Source of the DNA: Bin18 sp965200355
GTDB taxonomy: Bacteria > Desulfobacterota > Binatia > Bin18
Assembly: GCA_965200355.1 (NCBI GenBank)
Contig: OZ241351.1
Coordinates: 2,542,001 to 2,606,000 of the forward strand
Direction: 5' to 3'
DNA: 64,000 nucleotides
The position numbers and the translations under genes were made by a program. Positions 8,581 through 17,545 of the stretch are shown piece by piece; within the stretch, counting starts at the first letter, position 1; every line of letters starts with the position of its first letter. Under the pieces are notes generated by a model. It had not been told where the DNA came from and made no database searches. It worked only from the letters and a program-made list of their open reading frames with translations.

Positions 8581-8928
8581 CTAGGTCCGCACGAATTGCA
8601 TTCTCGGCGCAGACACTCGGATATTGTTCTGGTTCTCCAGGTCGTGCCGAACGCGCTGCCGGAGCGACTCCAATCGGACCCCGGCGCATTCCTCTGGGAG
8701 CGAGGACACTTTCTGCAAGCCCTTGCCCAGCATGGTGACTCCGCCCGGATAGCCAGAGATGTATTTATGATAACCGACCGCGATTTGAATCAGACCGACG
8801 AACATGGTCCAGGTGTTGTCATCGTCTTCTACGTCATCCAGCGCGTCTTCTAAATGCTCATGGGCCTCAAAATAGCGACCGGAATTAAAATCCTTGGCTG
8901 CCCTGAGCAGGGCAGGGTGGTATGTCAT
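8581..8928 (-). CDS. DUF309 family protein
   Basis: 115 residues from ATG 8928. The N-terminal FNSGRYFEAHEHLEDAL is the DUF309 signature, followed by helical VGLIQIAVGYHKYISGYPGG. DUF309 proteins are small, all-helical and of unknown function. An in-frame extension to 9138 would cross the amidase promoter and start and is rejected. It is divergent from the amidase gene. Confidence 0.75.
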   Translation of the reverse strand: MTYHPALLRAAKDFNSGRYFEAHEHLEDALDDVEDDDNTWTMFVGLIQIAVGYHKYISGYPGGVTMLGKGLQKVSSLPEECAGVRLESLRQRVRHDLENQNNIRVSAPRMQFVRT

Positions 8929-9028
8929 GGGCAAGTATTGTAGCTTTTCCGCTGATAAGAGAAAGTGCCGAGCGAAAGAAGGGCTCGGGAGAAACATCGC
9001 CCGTGAAAAATATAAGGAGGGCCGTGCT

Positions 9029-10447
9029 ATGGCAGACGTTGCAGAACTGTGTACAAAAACGTTGACTGAGGTTGCCGGGCTCATCAGGAAAAAAGAGGTC
9101 TCGCCGGTCGAGTTGACCCAGGCCATGCTCGCCCGCATTCACGCTCTCGACGGCCGGCTCCACAGCTATATTACGGTCACGGCCGACCTGGCCCTGGAAC
9201 AGGCCAAAGCCGCGGAACAAGAAATCCAGAGTGGAACGTATCGTGGGCTGATGCACGGGGTGCCGATTGCGGTCAAAGACCTATGTTATACCACGGGCAT
9301 TCCTACCACCGCGGCCTCGCCGATGTATGCCGATTTCCGGCCGGATTTTAACGCGACCGTGGTGGAGAAGTTTTATGAAGCCGGCGCTGTCATGCTGGGC
9401 AAACTGGCCATGACCGAGTTTGCCCTGTCCGGCTACCATCCGTCCATGCAGCCGCCCGTCAACCCGTGGAGCGCGGCGCACTGGCCAGGGGCGTCGTCAA
9501 GCGGTTCGGGGGTGGCGACCGCAGCCGGCCTGTGTTTTGGCTCATTAGGCTCGGACACCGGCGGTTCAATCCGCTTCCCCTCTGCGGCCTGCGGTATTGT
9601 GGGCGTCAAACCCACGTATGGCAAAGTCAGCCGCTATGGGATGTTTCCCCTGGGAGAAAGCCTGGACCATGTTGGTCCGATGACACGGAGCGTGGCCGAT
9701 GCTGCTGCGATCTTACGCACAATTGCCGGCTTTGATCCCAACGATCCGACCACCCGGCGCGAAACGGTGGGCGATTATATGGCTACCGTCTACAACGGGG
9801 CCCAGGGGGTGCGGATCGGGGTCGATGAAGCCTACTGCACCACCGGCGTTGACCCGGTCGTGCGCAATGCGGTGCTGGCCACCGTTGAGGTTTTTCGAGA
9901 CTTGGGAGCCGAGATTCACGAGGTAGACATAGCCCAGATCAACGATGCTACGCCCCTCTGGTATGCCATGTGCGCGGCAGAGGCCGCGGCGGCGCACGCC
10001 GAGACGTTTCCGTCTCGGGCGGATGAATACGGGCCCACGTTCCGGGCCTTCCTGGAAGACGGGAGCAAAGTCACCGGCGCGCATTACGTCAAAGCGCATA
10101 TTGCCCGCCAGCACACGCGGCGGCTGATTGACGAGACCTTGCAAAAGGTCGATATGCTGCTATGCCCGGCCATGGCCACCCCGCCCATGGCGCTTCAAGA
10201 CTTCTCGCCGCAAGCGGTGCTCCCGCCCGACAACATCCCTTCCTTGCTGGCCTTCACCGCGCCTATGGATTTCAGCGGCAGTCCGACGGTCACTCTGCCG
10301 TGTGGATTTACGGATGGCGGCTTGCCCCTCGGCGTCCAGCTCGTTGGTCGGCACGGAGAGGAAGGCACGATCATGCAGGCGGCCTCCGCCTACGAACAGG
10401 CAACCGAATGGCATACCAGGCAGCCGGAGGTGGAAGGACGCGGGTGA
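9029..10447 (+). CDS. Amidase (GatA/amidase signature family)
   Basis: 472 residues from ATG 9029, with AAGGAGG at 9014-9020. The amidase-signature Ser-cisSer-Lys machinery is visible: the catalytic Lys in PIAVKDL (about residue 80), the Gly/Ser-rich GASSSGSGVATAAG loop and the GSDTGGSIRFPSAACG segment with the nucleophile serine, then GVKPTYGKVSRYG. It hydrolyses amides. GatA itself is possible, but gatB and gatC are not adjacent and the catabolic neighbourhood favours a stand-alone amidase. It is soluble and cytoplasmic. Confidence 0.88.
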   Translation: MADVAELCTKTLTEVAGLIRKKEVSPVELTQAMLARIHALDGRLHSYITVTADLALEQAKAAEQEIQSGTYRGLMHGVPIAVKDLCYTTGIPTTAASPMYADFRPDFNATVVEKFYEAGAVMLGKLAMTEFALSGYHPSMQPPVNPWSAAHWPGASSSGSGVATAAGLCFGSLGSDTGGSIRFPSAACGIVGVKPTYGKVSRYGMFPLGESLDHVGPMTRSVADAAAILRTIAGFDPNDPTTRRETVGDYMATVYNGAQGVRIGVDEAYCTTGVDPVVRNAVLATVEVFRDLGAEIHEVDIAQINDATPLWYAMCAAEAAAAHAETFPSRADEYGPTFRAFLEDGSKVTGAHYVKAHIARQHTRRLIDETLQKVDMLLCPAMATPPMALQDFSPQAVLPPDNIPSLLAFTAPMDFSGSPTVTLPCGFTDGGLPLGVQLVGRHGEEGTIMQAASAYEQATEWHTRQPEVEGRG

Positions 10448-10512
10448 GGCGGCGTTGGTCTGAAACCGGGGCCACGCCTCCCACAGCAGAACCACAATCA
10501 TCGAAAGTCCGG

Positions 10513-10962
10513 TCAATCTTGCCGGACTTTCACCACCAGTTTCTGCCGCCCCCACTTGAGCGCTTTTTTCCGAGTGGAAAAATACACGTCCAAGCGATTG
10601 GGGCCCTTAATCGCACTGCCGATATCTTCGACAACACCCTTGCCATAACCGGGAATTTTCATGACCGTTCCATACGGATAATAGCGCGTGTCCGCGGCAA
10701 TGGTGCCGTACTTGGCCTTGGTCCCACTGGCGGTCAGCCCAACAATTTTTCGTTTCCCCTTGTTCGGCCCACTGGCGACATACGCCCGCCAGAAAAATAT
10801 CCGGCCTCGCCGCCAATTCGTACTGATTTTGTCGGACGAGTAGGCCGTCACAATCATGCTCCGCTTTTCATACGACGCACAGCCGCTCAGGCTGGTCAGC
10901 CCGAGCGCCACGCTGAGCATGATGTACAGGCCGTACTGATACCCGTTTGTCCTCCACCGCAT
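10513..10962 (-). CDS. 3D-domain lipoprotein (putative peptidoglycan-active)
   Basis: 149 residues from ATG 10962, with GGAGGTGGAG directly upstream. A hydrophobic N-terminus ends in the lipobox LSGC (about residue 28), predicting a lipoprotein. The rest is a 3D (Asp-Asp-Asp) domain: VTAYSS, YGTIAADTRYYPYGTVMKIP, GVVEDIGSAIKG and RLDVYFST...ALKWG. This double-psi-beta-barrel fold is shared with MltA lytic transglycosylases and resuscitation factors; the three conserved Asp are in AADT, EDIG and LDVYF. The domain is insufficient on its own to assign a reaction. Confidence 0.85.
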   Translation of the reverse strand: MRWRTNGYQYGLYIMLSVALGLTSLSGCASYEKRSMIVTAYSSDKISTNWRRGRIFFWRAYVASGPNKGKRKIVGLTASGTKAKYGTIAADTRYYPYGTVMKIPGYGKGVVEDIGSAIKGPNRLDVYFSTRKKALKWGRQKLVVKVRQD

Positions 10963-10996
10963 ACTCCACCTCCACATTCCTCGGTCGGGTCTCAGG

Positions 10997-11040
10997 GGAC
11001 TTTCCCCTCACCCCAGCCCTCTCCCCCTGGAGAGGGGGCT
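10997..11040. repeat. Intergenic palindromic element
   Basis: An 8-bp perfect inverted repeat CCCTCTCC-N4-GGAGAGGG (11016-11035) lies within a pyrimidine-rich stretch between the 3D-domain gene and the FAH gene. Elements of this type occur as dispersed intergenic repeats in many GC-rich genomes. It could also form a transcript-end hairpin, but no T run follows. Confidence 0.45.
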
Positions 11041-11098
11041 CTGAGCTTCATGCCAAAGCTTCGTTCATTTTTACGCCCCTGGGCATGGCAGAGAATGT

Positions 11099-11974
11099 CT
11101 ACATCCTGACCGTGTTCTCGGGCTCGGCAACCACTGGGTTTTCCAACTCACCCAGCTTGTCGATAGCAATTCTGACCGTATAGCCCGGCTTGAGATAGTG
11201 CGGCGGTTTCATGGCGAACCCCACACCGCTCGGTGTCCCCGTGGAAATGACATCGCCCGGCTCCAGGGTGAAGCTGGTTGACAGGTGCTCAATCAGCTCA
11301 AAGCAGTCGAACAGCAACTGACAGGTATTCGAGCTTTGTCGCAGCTCCCCGTTCACCCAGGTTTTGAGGTCCAGGTTATGCGGGTCGCCCACTTCATCCG
11401 GTGTCACCAGATAGGGGCCCAACGGGCAGTGGGTGTCGAACGATTTGCCCATGGTGAAGGTGGGCACACGAATTTGCCAATCCCGTACGCTGACGTCGTG
11501 GGCGATAGTGTAGCCGGCAACCACCTCGGCGGCACGGTTCTTGGGCACGTGGCGGCAATAGCGACCAATGACCACCCCTAGTTCGCCTTCGTAGTCCACT
11601 TGGTCCGAGGCGCGTGGAATATGGATGCCCTTGCCCGGTCCGGTCACCGCGGTCGATTGCTTATTAAAGATCATGGGAATTTCCGGCGTCTTCATACCGG
11701 TTTCTTCAATATGATCTCGGTAGTTGAGGCCGACCGCCAGAATTTTTGGCGGGCGGAGAATGGGTGCCTCCAGGGTCACCGCGGCCAGCGCAATCCGGGG
11801 GGTGTCGTGTTCAACTGCCTGCCGTGCGCTTGCCAGGGCCTGGGTGCCGGCGGCCAGGAAGGCACCCATCTCGGTGGGAAGGTCCGGGGCGGCGGCAGAC
11901 AGGTCAATCACGCCTGCTCCGTCCAGCACGCCGATACGGGTTGAGCCGGCCTGGGTAAAGGTCACTAATTTCAT
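11099..11974 (-). CDS. Fumarylacetoacetate hydrolase family protein
   Basis: 291 residues from ATG 11974, with AAGGAG 9 nt upstream. The N-terminal domain MKLVTFTQAGSTRIGVLD is followed by the FAH catalytic domain: LAVGLNYRDHIEE, the metal-binding VDYEGELGVVIGR with the acidic pair, YTIAHDVSVRDWQ and DVISTGTPSGVGFAMKP. The family includes fumarylpyruvate hydrolases, 2-hydroxyhepta-dienedioate isomerases and oxaloacetate decarboxylases, all acting on 2-oxo acids with a divalent metal; the exact substrate is open. It follows the metallo-hydrolase gene on the same strand. Confidence 0.9.
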   Translation of the reverse strand: MKLVTFTQAGSTRIGVLDGAGVIDLSAAAPDLPTEMGAFLAAGTQALASARQAVEHDTPRIALAAVTLEAPILRPPKILAVGLNYRDHIEETGMKTPEIPMIFNKQSTAVTGPGKGIHIPRASDQVDYEGELGVVIGRYCRHVPKNRAAEVVAGYTIAHDVSVRDWQIRVPTFTMGKSFDTHCPLGPYLVTPDEVGDPHNLDLKTWVNGELRQSSNTCQLLFDCFELIEHLSTSFTLEPGDVISTGTPSGVGFAMKPPHYLKPGYTVRIAIDKLGELENPVVAEPENTVRM

Positions 11975-12022
11975 AGGCTTCTCCTTGCAGGGGATGATTG
12001 CGAGTTCCTGGACGAATTCGGG

Positions 12023-13036
12023 CTAATGGGCAAAACGCTCCCAGGCTCTGGCCGGTTCTGGAACCGGAGGGATGTCCGGCTGCGGGGCCGGTGGCGTGCC
12101 GGTGACGGCAAAGGGGACGTGGTCGCCAAAATACATCACATGTTGGTGATAGGGTTTGACCTTCTCCGGCGTGAGCACAAGCGTCGGGCTGTTGAGCAGG
12201 GTGTGTTCGTGCGTCTTGGTCCACTCCAACGCGGGCTCCAGGCCGCCGGCGTGCGGCACGCCGATCCCGTGGACATAGTAATGAGACGGAATGACGATTT
12301 TGGCACCGAGCTTTTTCATGACCACATCGGCCCACTTGGGTGTCAGGATATGCCCGTCGTCGCTGACCGATAAAAACGCCACGTCGATGTCGCCGATCAT
12401 CTCCCAAATGTGTTCAGGCGGATTCTGTCGGTTGTCGCCCCAGTGCAGAAGCCGCAGTCCGCCGGTTTCAATCACATACATGGTGTTGTTCCACTGGGTG
12501 CTTTCGTTGGGCGGGCAGGGGTCCTTGCCGGTGGCGGCAATGACCGCGCTCCGAAAGGGATACTTTCCCTGAGCTTCGCACATATGCTTCTCAGCAATGC
12601 CGAGAATTTTGACATCACCCAGTGTAAACGTCCCGGCCATACGGTCCAAGATCATGGTCGCGTCAACCCGTTCGGTTGCGTCATGATCGAAGTGGGCATG
12701 GGTGACGAGGGCGATGTCGGTCCGCTGCTTGGGCAGGTGCATCTGATACCACATGCCGTACATATGCGTCGGATCATTGCGCCACGGGTCAATCAGCAGT
12801 TCGACCCCGCGCGGCGAGGTGATCTTGAACGCCATATGCCCGTAATAGGTGACGGTCACTTCCCCGGTGCTCTTACGGACCCCGCCGTACTTCTGCATGG
12901 CCATGACTCTATCGTTGTTCGAGTCCTGCTCGTGGGCGACACTATGGGCGCTGGCAGTCTGGGGGGCGAGCCACACGCTCAGCAGCATAAGGGACCAGAC
13001 AGGGAGGGGTGGCAGACTCCTTTTTTTTATGCTCAT
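12023..13036 (-). CDS. Exported metallo-beta-lactamase-fold hydrolase (UlaG-like)
   Basis: 337 residues, start 13036 with AAAAAAGGAG. A signal peptide (KKRSLPPLPVWSLMLLSVWLAPQTASA) precedes the mature protein. The core has VTYYGHMAFKI and the metal motif THAHFDHD (about residue 112), with further His in LLHWGDNR and IPSHYYVHG, as in UlaG/metal-dependent hydrolases of the MBL superfamily. The Pro-rich C-terminus looks unstructured. Periplasmic location is inferred from the signal peptide. Substrate unknown. Confidence 0.87.
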   Translation of the reverse strand: MSIKKRSLPPLPVWSLMLLSVWLAPQTASAHSVAHEQDSNNDRVMAMQKYGGVRKSTGEVTVTYYGHMAFKITSPRGVELLIDPWRNDPTHMYGMWYQMHLPKQRTDIALVTHAHFDHDATERVDATMILDRMAGTFTLGDVKILGIAEKHMCEAQGKYPFRSAVIAATGKDPCPPNESTQWNNTMYVIETGGLRLLHWGDNRQNPPEHIWEMIGDIDVAFLSVSDDGHILTPKWADVVMKKLGAKIVIPSHYYVHGIGVPHAGGLEPALEWTKTHEHTLLNSPTLVLTPEKVKPYHQHVMYFGDHVPFAVTGTPPAPQPDIPPVPEPARAWERFAH

Positions 13037-13148
13037 ACGCCAGTGCTCCTTTTTTGCTCCCGATTCAGCCTAGGGTTCTTTGCCCCGGCGTTCAAGGACT
13101 CCGGTAGACGCAATGCACGTCGAAGGCAATCAGGCGGGAGGAGTCCGA

Positions 13149-13796
13149 TCACCCCTTTCGATAGTCCGGGTTCTCCAACCCCGGCATGGGGAGATAGCCG
13201 GGGAGTTGTTTGAACCAGGCAATCCAGGCTTGGACCGCAGGGTAGGGCTCCAGGGCAATGTCTCCCATTGGCGCGAGCGCGATATACGGAAAGCAGGCCA
13301 CATCGGCAATCGTGGGCCTGTCTCCGCACAGCCACGATTGCCCGGACAACTGCTGCTCCAGAATCGTCAACGACCTTGTGCTACGGAGGCGGGCTTCCTC
13401 AAGGTTGCCGCTGAACGTATGCGGCAGGCCGTTCCCGGCAATCCCGAACGACACCAGGGCGCGGGCCGTAAACACCCCAAACTGAATCCAACTGGCCGCA
13501 AAAGCCAACCATTCCATGACCGAGGCTGTGGCGGCGGTATCGGCCGGGAGCCATTGACGGCGCTCATCGTACTGGGTCGCCAGATAGACCAGGATAGCCA
13601 TGGAGTCCCGCAAGCGCACCTCATCATCGACCAGAACCGGCACCTCACCGCGCGGATTCACGGCCAGAAACGGCGCTTGGTGCTGCTCATCGGTCATGAG
13701 ATCGATAATAACGGACTCATATTCAAGGCCGAGAAAGGACAGCAGGAGACGGACCTTATGGCTATTGCCGGATTCCGGGTGCTCGTAGAGTTTCAT
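13149..13796 (-). CDS. Glutathione S-transferase family protein
   Basis: 215 residues. The N-terminal thioredoxin-like domain MKLYEHPESGNSHKVRLLL carries the Ser of the Ser/Cys-type active site, and NPRGEVPVLVDDEVRLRDS contains the cis-Pro and the SMAI glutathione-contact site. The C-terminal helical domain includes QSWLCGDRPTIADVACFPY with the N-capping motif. It conjugates or otherwise uses glutathione; physiological substrate unknown. A hairpin overlaps its start codon (separate entry). Confidence 0.88.
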   Translation of the reverse strand: MKLYEHPESGNSHKVRLLLSFLGLEYESVIIDLMTDEQHQAPFLAVNPRGEVPVLVDDEVRLRDSMAILVYLATQYDERRQWLPADTAATASVMEWLAFAASWIQFGVFTARALVSFGIAGNGLPHTFSGNLEEARLRSTRSLTILEQQLSGQSWLCGDRPTIADVACFPYIALAPMGDIALEPYPAVQAWIAWFKQLPGYLPMPGLENPDYRKG

Positions 13797-13812
13797 AGAG
13801 TTTCCACTCTAT
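13795..13812 (-). promoter_or_regulatory. Perfect hairpin overlapping the glutathione transferase start codon
   Basis: The sequence is a perfect palindrome with 7-bp arms (ATAGAGT / ACTCTAT) and a 4-nt loop. The ATG of the GST gene (13794-13796) lies at the base of the stem, so the mRNA start codon would be partly paired. This could damp translation, or at the DNA level act as an operator. Confidence 0.35.
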
Positions 13813-13895
13813 CATTTTTCCTGCGATCTTCCAAAGGAATAGCGAACAGGCTATGGTTCCCGGCACTCAAACAGTGATGAGGAAAGGAGACCGAT

Positions 13896-14444
13896 ATGAA
13901 GCTTGACACCCCCCGTTTGGAGCCCATTCAACCCGAAGACTGGAGCGCTGAGATCAAGACAATGTTGCAGCCCAATGTCGAAAAGGGCACGGTTTTCAAT
14001 ATCTTCAAAACCCTGTCGCACCATCCTGACCTGTTTCGGCGCTGGCTCGTCTTTGGCAATCATGTGTTGTTCAAATCCACCCTGCCGCCGCGTCAGAGAG
14101 AGTTGGTCATCCTGCGTATCGGCTGGCTGTGTGAGGCCGAGTATGAGTGGGCCCAGCATGTGTTGATTGGCAAAGAAGCCGGACTGACCGCTGAGGAAAT
14201 TGACCGTATCAAAGCCGGTCCGAATGCGCGCGGCTGGAGCGAGGCGGATAAGCTGTTGCTGCAAGCCACGGATGAACTACGGAAAGATGCGTTTATCACC
14301 GATACGACTTGGAACGGGTTATGCCAGCATTTTGATACAAAGCAGCGGATGGATGTGGTCTTTGCTGTGGGGCAGTACAACTTGGTGTCGATGGCGCTGA
14401 ATACCTTGGGCGTACAGTTGGATGACGGCCTGGAGGGGTTCTGA
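13896..14444 (+). CDS. Carboxymuconolactone decarboxylase/AhpD-like protein
   Basis: 182 residues, ATG 13896 after GAAAGGAGA. The core RQRELVILRIGWLCEAEYEWAQHVLIGK is the CMD/AhpD alpha-helical fingerprint. The AhpD CxxC pair is absent (a single Cys sits in WLCEAEYEW), so a peroxidase-partner role is unlikely and a CMD-like hydratase/lyase or uncharacterised member is more plausible. It is followed closely by an SDR gene on the same strand. Confidence 0.85.
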   Translation: MKLDTPRLEPIQPEDWSAEIKTMLQPNVEKGTVFNIFKTLSHHPDLFRRWLVFGNHVLFKSTLPPRQRELVILRIGWLCEAEYEWAQHVLIGKEAGLTAEEIDRIKAGPNARGWSEADKLLLQATDELRKDAFITDTTWNGLCQHFDTKQRMDVVFAVGQYNLVSMALNTLGVQLDDGLEGF

Positions 14445-14501
14445 GGGAAATCGGCCGCTGCTTTTTTGATAGGCGAAGGTTTGACGGGCGAAGGAGCGCA
14501 T

Positions 14502-15302
14502 ATGGGAGATCGACTGCGGGGGAAGGTGGCCATTGTGGTCGGGGCTGGACAGACGCCGGGCGAGACCATCGGCAACGGTCGGGCCACGGCCCTTGTCTAT
14601 GCCCGTGAGGGAGCCAAGGTGCTGCTGGTGGACCGCCGGCTGGAGTCCGCCCAGGACACGCAGGCTCTGATTGAGCAAGAAGGCGGAACGGCGTCTGCTT
14701 GTGCCGCGGACGCGACGGATGAGGCCGACTGCAAGAAAATGGTAGAAGCCGGCGTCGAGCGCTATGGCCGCATTGATATCCTGCACAATAATGTTGGCAT
14801 TGGCGACGGCGACTCGGGTGTGACCACTATGCAGGAAGAAAACTGGGACCGTATTCTCCGCGTCAACATGAAGAGCGTCATCATGCCGAGCAAATGCGTT
14901 ATTCCCATTATGCGCGGCCAGCGCAGCGGGGCGATTATCAATATCTCCTCCATTGCCGCGGTCTGCGCGGTGGGGATTCTGGCGTATAAGACTTCAAAGG
15001 CCGGCGTGAACGCCATTACGCATCAAATGGCCCTGGGCAACGCCAAACACGGTATTCGGGTGAATTGCATTATGCCCGGTCTGATGGATACGCCTATGGC
15101 AATTGAGGGCATTTCAAAGGCCCGCGGCATCTCCAAAGCGCAGTTGCGTCAGGAACGGGACGCCGCCGTGCCTTTAGGGGCGAAAATGGGGACGGGCTGG
15201 GATATTGCCCATGCTTCGCTCTTTCTGGCCTCAGACGAAGCAAAGTTTATTACTGGTGTGTTGCTGCCCGTAGACGGCGGCCAGAGCGCGCGTATTGGCT
15301 AA
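14502..15302 (+). CDS. Short-chain dehydrogenase/reductase (SDR)
   Basis: 266 residues from ATG 14502, with AAGGAG at 14491-14496. Classical SDR landmarks: the nucleotide-binding start VAIVVGAGQTPGETIGNGRA (a variant with an insertion in the Gly-rich loop), HNNVGIG in place of NNAG, catalytic Ser in INISSIAA, and Y-x3-K in AYKTSKAG. The C-terminus has FITGVLLPVDGG. The substrate is not evident. It lies between CMD-like and VOC genes in a probable three-gene operon. Confidence 0.9.
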   Translation: MGDRLRGKVAIVVGAGQTPGETIGNGRATALVYAREGAKVLLVDRRLESAQDTQALIEQEGGTASACAADATDEADCKKMVEAGVERYGRIDILHNNVGIGDGDSGVTTMQEENWDRILRVNMKSVIMPSKCVIPIMRGQRSGAIINISSIAAVCAVGILAYKTSKAGVNAITHQMALGNAKHGIRVNCIMPGLMDTPMAIEGISKARGISKAQLRQERDAAVPLGAKMGTGWDIAHASLFLASDEAKFITGVLLPVDGGQSARIG

Positions 15303-15344
15303 GCGGTTGCGTCAGACGGACCCAAGCAGAAAAGGAGGTTTCCC

Positions 15345-15788
15345 ATGTCCACACTACTGCATATGTCGTTTCGGGTAAGCGACCCGCAACGCTCAGCCGA
15401 GCTATACGCCGACCTGCTCGGCGGCAAGGTCGTCGGTTCGGGACCACAGTTGAACAGCATTGGTGTGCGCACGGTCGTGTTCGGCGACTGGCAGCCCGGC
15501 CGGCTGAACGACATTCTGGAATTCTGGCCGCTGGACAAACACTGGGCCAAGGGCGAGTTCACCGACCGCACCGCCGGGCAGGACCACCACTTCGGACATA
15601 TCGCGTTTACGACCGACAAATCCTTCGACCAACTGGCCGCCATCGCCGCCAAGCACGAGGTTGAAATCATCGAAGAAGAGCGCGGTCTGCCCCACCTTGT
15701 GCCTGTTATCTACGACCACGAGGGCAACTTCGTGGAATTCTTTTCGGAGAGCGACCGCCTGCCCACCTCCCGTCGGTCCGACTCCTGA
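15345..15788 (+). CDS. VOC (glyoxalase/bleomycin-resistance) superfamily protein
   Basis: 147 residues, ATG 15345, with AAAAGGAGG upstream. It has a paired beta-alpha-beta-beta-beta layout with the N-terminal LLHMSFRVSDPQRSAELYADLLGG and a second half beginning HHFGHIAFTTDKSFDQLA; the ending VIYDHEGNFVEFFSE supplies the metal-ligand Glu. It is a metal-dependent lyase, isomerase or dioxygenase of unknown substrate. Confidence 0.85.
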   Translation: MSTLLHMSFRVSDPQRSAELYADLLGGKVVGSGPQLNSIGVRTVVFGDWQPGRLNDILEFWPLDKHWAKGEFTDRTAGQDHHFGHIAFTTDKSFDQLAAIAAKHEVEIIEEERGLPHLVPVIYDHEGNFVEFFSESDRLPTSRRSDS

Positions 15789-15823
15789 CCTGGGCGGTTC
15801 CCAAGGCCAAGAGGGCTGGGGTT

Positions 15824-17206
15824 GTGGGTTTGTTCTTCTTTGAAAGGAGAGACCTCTCCCAAATAGGGTACTGGACGGTCGTGGTTTTATTGGCGTCTGC
15901 CACGATGGGCGTGGCAGGTGAACCAACCCCATCCACGCAGACTCTTGCCCCTTCAACATCATCTCAAGAAACTCCCGCGCCGGAGGCGTTGCTCCCGGTT
16001 GAAGACACACAAGTTCTGAACAACACCGCCAATGAGGTCGAAATCCAGCGCCGCTTCAATAACCTCAGGAGCGAACTCCTAGACGATAGGGCGGATACGA
16101 TCAACTGGTGGCTGGCTACTACTGCCATATTCCTTACACTCTTTGGGATTGTGGTCGTTCTTGGCGGTTACATTGGATTCCGTAGGTTTCAGGAAATTGA
16201 AGCTGAAGCAAAGAGGTACGCTGAGGAAGCACGGAAGGGTGTCGAAGAGATCAATAAACTGAAAAGGCAAGCCGAAGAAGACAGCAGGAGCATCACGAGG
16301 ACGGCCGTCGGCCATGATGCTGAACGACAGTATCCTTCACCGACTGGTCCAGGAGGGGTAGCGCGTGACGATATGCCCCTTTCCGTCCGGGTCCAGCGTG
16401 AACCCGACTCTGATGCAGCCCGAGAGGCTGAAGAGGCTGTGCGAGAAGTCCGACAGAATCCAGAAGCATCCCCGATAGACCGAGCCATAGCTGATGCCTA
16501 CTCATTGCAGCAAGCGGGGAGAATAGATGAGGCCATAGAGAAATGGCATTCCATTGCCAAGGTCATGGAAGGTATCGATAATGACCTTGCGGCCCATGCG
16601 TGGCTTTCCGTTGGTTCTCTCTTATATAAGAAAGGTGAGGAAGATGCTGGTATAAGAAAGGTGAGGAAGATGCTGGAGACCAATAAAATCCAAGAATCAA
16701 TTGCCGCGTTTGACCGAGCGATTCATCTTAAGCCAGACTACGCGAAAGCTTACCACGACCGGGCCATTGCAAAGGGTGGCCTAGAGCAACATGAGGCCGC
16801 GCTTGCTGACTTCGACCAAGCGATTCGGCTCAAGCCGGACTACGCCGCCGCTTATGGGAATCGAGGTATAGCGAAAGGTAGCCTAGGGCAGTATGAATCC
16901 GCGCTTGCCGACTTCGACCAGGCGATCCGGCTCAAGCCAGATTACATTGAAATCTACTACAGTCGCGGCGTTACGAGGGGTAGGCTGGGGCAACATGAGG
17001 CCGCGCTCGCCGACTTCGACCAAGCGGCTCGTCTCAAGCCGGATTTTGCCGACGCCTACTTCAGTATGGGTGTTGCGAATCAGCATCTTGGTCACTTAGA
17101 TAAGGCCCGGACTCATTTCAAGGTTGCACTGGATTTGGCGAGAAAAGCTGGAAACGATAGGCTCAGGGCTGAAGTTGAGCAAATCATTCGAGAACTTGCC
17201 ACTTAG
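15824..17206 (+). CDS. Membrane-anchored TPR-repeat protein with an internal frame-bridging duplication
   Basis: 460 residues from a GTG at 15824 (weak start; no ATG is nearby in frame). Order: signal peptide or first membrane segment (WTVVVLLASATMGVAG), a Ser/Thr/Pro linker, one membrane helix (WLATTAIFLTLFGIVVVLGGYI, about residues 95-117), a charged coiled coil, then from about residue 280 at least four TPR units of the form AAYGNRGIAKGSLGQYESAL. The 34-residue units carry IRLKPDYA between helices. The coiled coil and TPRs probably face the cytoplasm or periplasm as a protein-binding platform. A 26-bp exact tandem duplication at 16625-16676 joins the upstream and downstream frames. Confidence 0.75.
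   Translation: MGLFFFERRDLSQIGYWTVVVLLASATMGVAGEPTPSTQTLAPSTSSQETPAPEALLPVEDTQVLNNTANEVEIQRRFNNLRSELLDDRADTINWWLATTAIFLTLFGIVVVLGGYIGFRRFQEIEAEAKRYAEEARKGVEEINKLKRQAEEDSRSITRTAVGHDAERQYPSPTGPGGVARDDMPLSVRVQREPDSDAAREAEEAVREVRQNPEASPIDRAIADAYSLQQAGRIDEAIEKWHSIAKVMEGIDNDLAAHAWLSVGSLLYKKGEEDAGIRKVRKMLETNKIQESIAAFDRAIHLKPDYAKAYHDRAIAKGGLEQHEAALADFDQAIRLKPDYAAAYGNRGIAKGSLGQYESALADFDQAIRLKPDYIEIYYSRGVTRGRLGQHEAALADFDQAARLKPDFADAYFSMGVANQHLGHLDKARTHFKVALDLARKAGNDRLRAEVEQIIRELAT
16625..16676 (+). repeat. Exact 26-bp tandem duplication inside the TPR gene
   Basis: Two identical 26-bp copies abut (16625-16650 and 16651-16676, unit TATAAGAAAGGTGAGGAAGA plus TGCTGG). The unit is not a multiple of three. 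Copy 1 is read as YKKGEEDAG, copy 2 as IRKVRKML. With only one copy the frame would hit a stop within about four codons. Confidence 0.95.
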
Positions 17207-17332
17207 ATTAGGGACCCCGGCTCCTTGGGGAAAGGCTTGCCCTCAATCCAGCCCATCGGCGACCGTCGCATCAAGGTCCCGCCAGCCTTTCCACGACGAA
17301 AGACTTGGCGGTCTGCCAGGACAAACAGCCAC

Positions 17333-17545
17333 TCAGGCGGAGACTTCAAGATAGTCTGAATAACTGTGTGGTCTGGGTATTTCTTGCTCTTCCAGTTTCA
17401 ATCCCTCCAGGTGAAATTCAATCGCCTCTTTCATGTTCTTTTCCACTTCGTCCTTGGTCGAACCGGTCGCAACACAGCCGTCAATGTCCGGCGAGTATGC
17501 AGAATAGCCGGTGCCCGTCTTTTCAACCACAATGAGATATTTCAT
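17333..17545 (-). CDS. hicB: HicB family antitoxin
   Basis: 70 residues from ATG 17545. The partial RNase-H-like HicB fold is clear: MKYLIVVEKTGTGYSAYSPD, then DGCVATGSTKDEVEKNMKEA and IEFHLEGL. There is no DNA-binding C-terminal domain, so it is the short HicB type. Its start overlaps the hicA stop by 4 bp. It neutralises HicA. Confidence 0.85.
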   Translation of the reverse strand: MKYLIVVEKTGTGYSAYSPDIDGCVATGSTKDEVEKNMKEAIEFHLEGLKLEEQEIPRPHSYSDYLEVSA

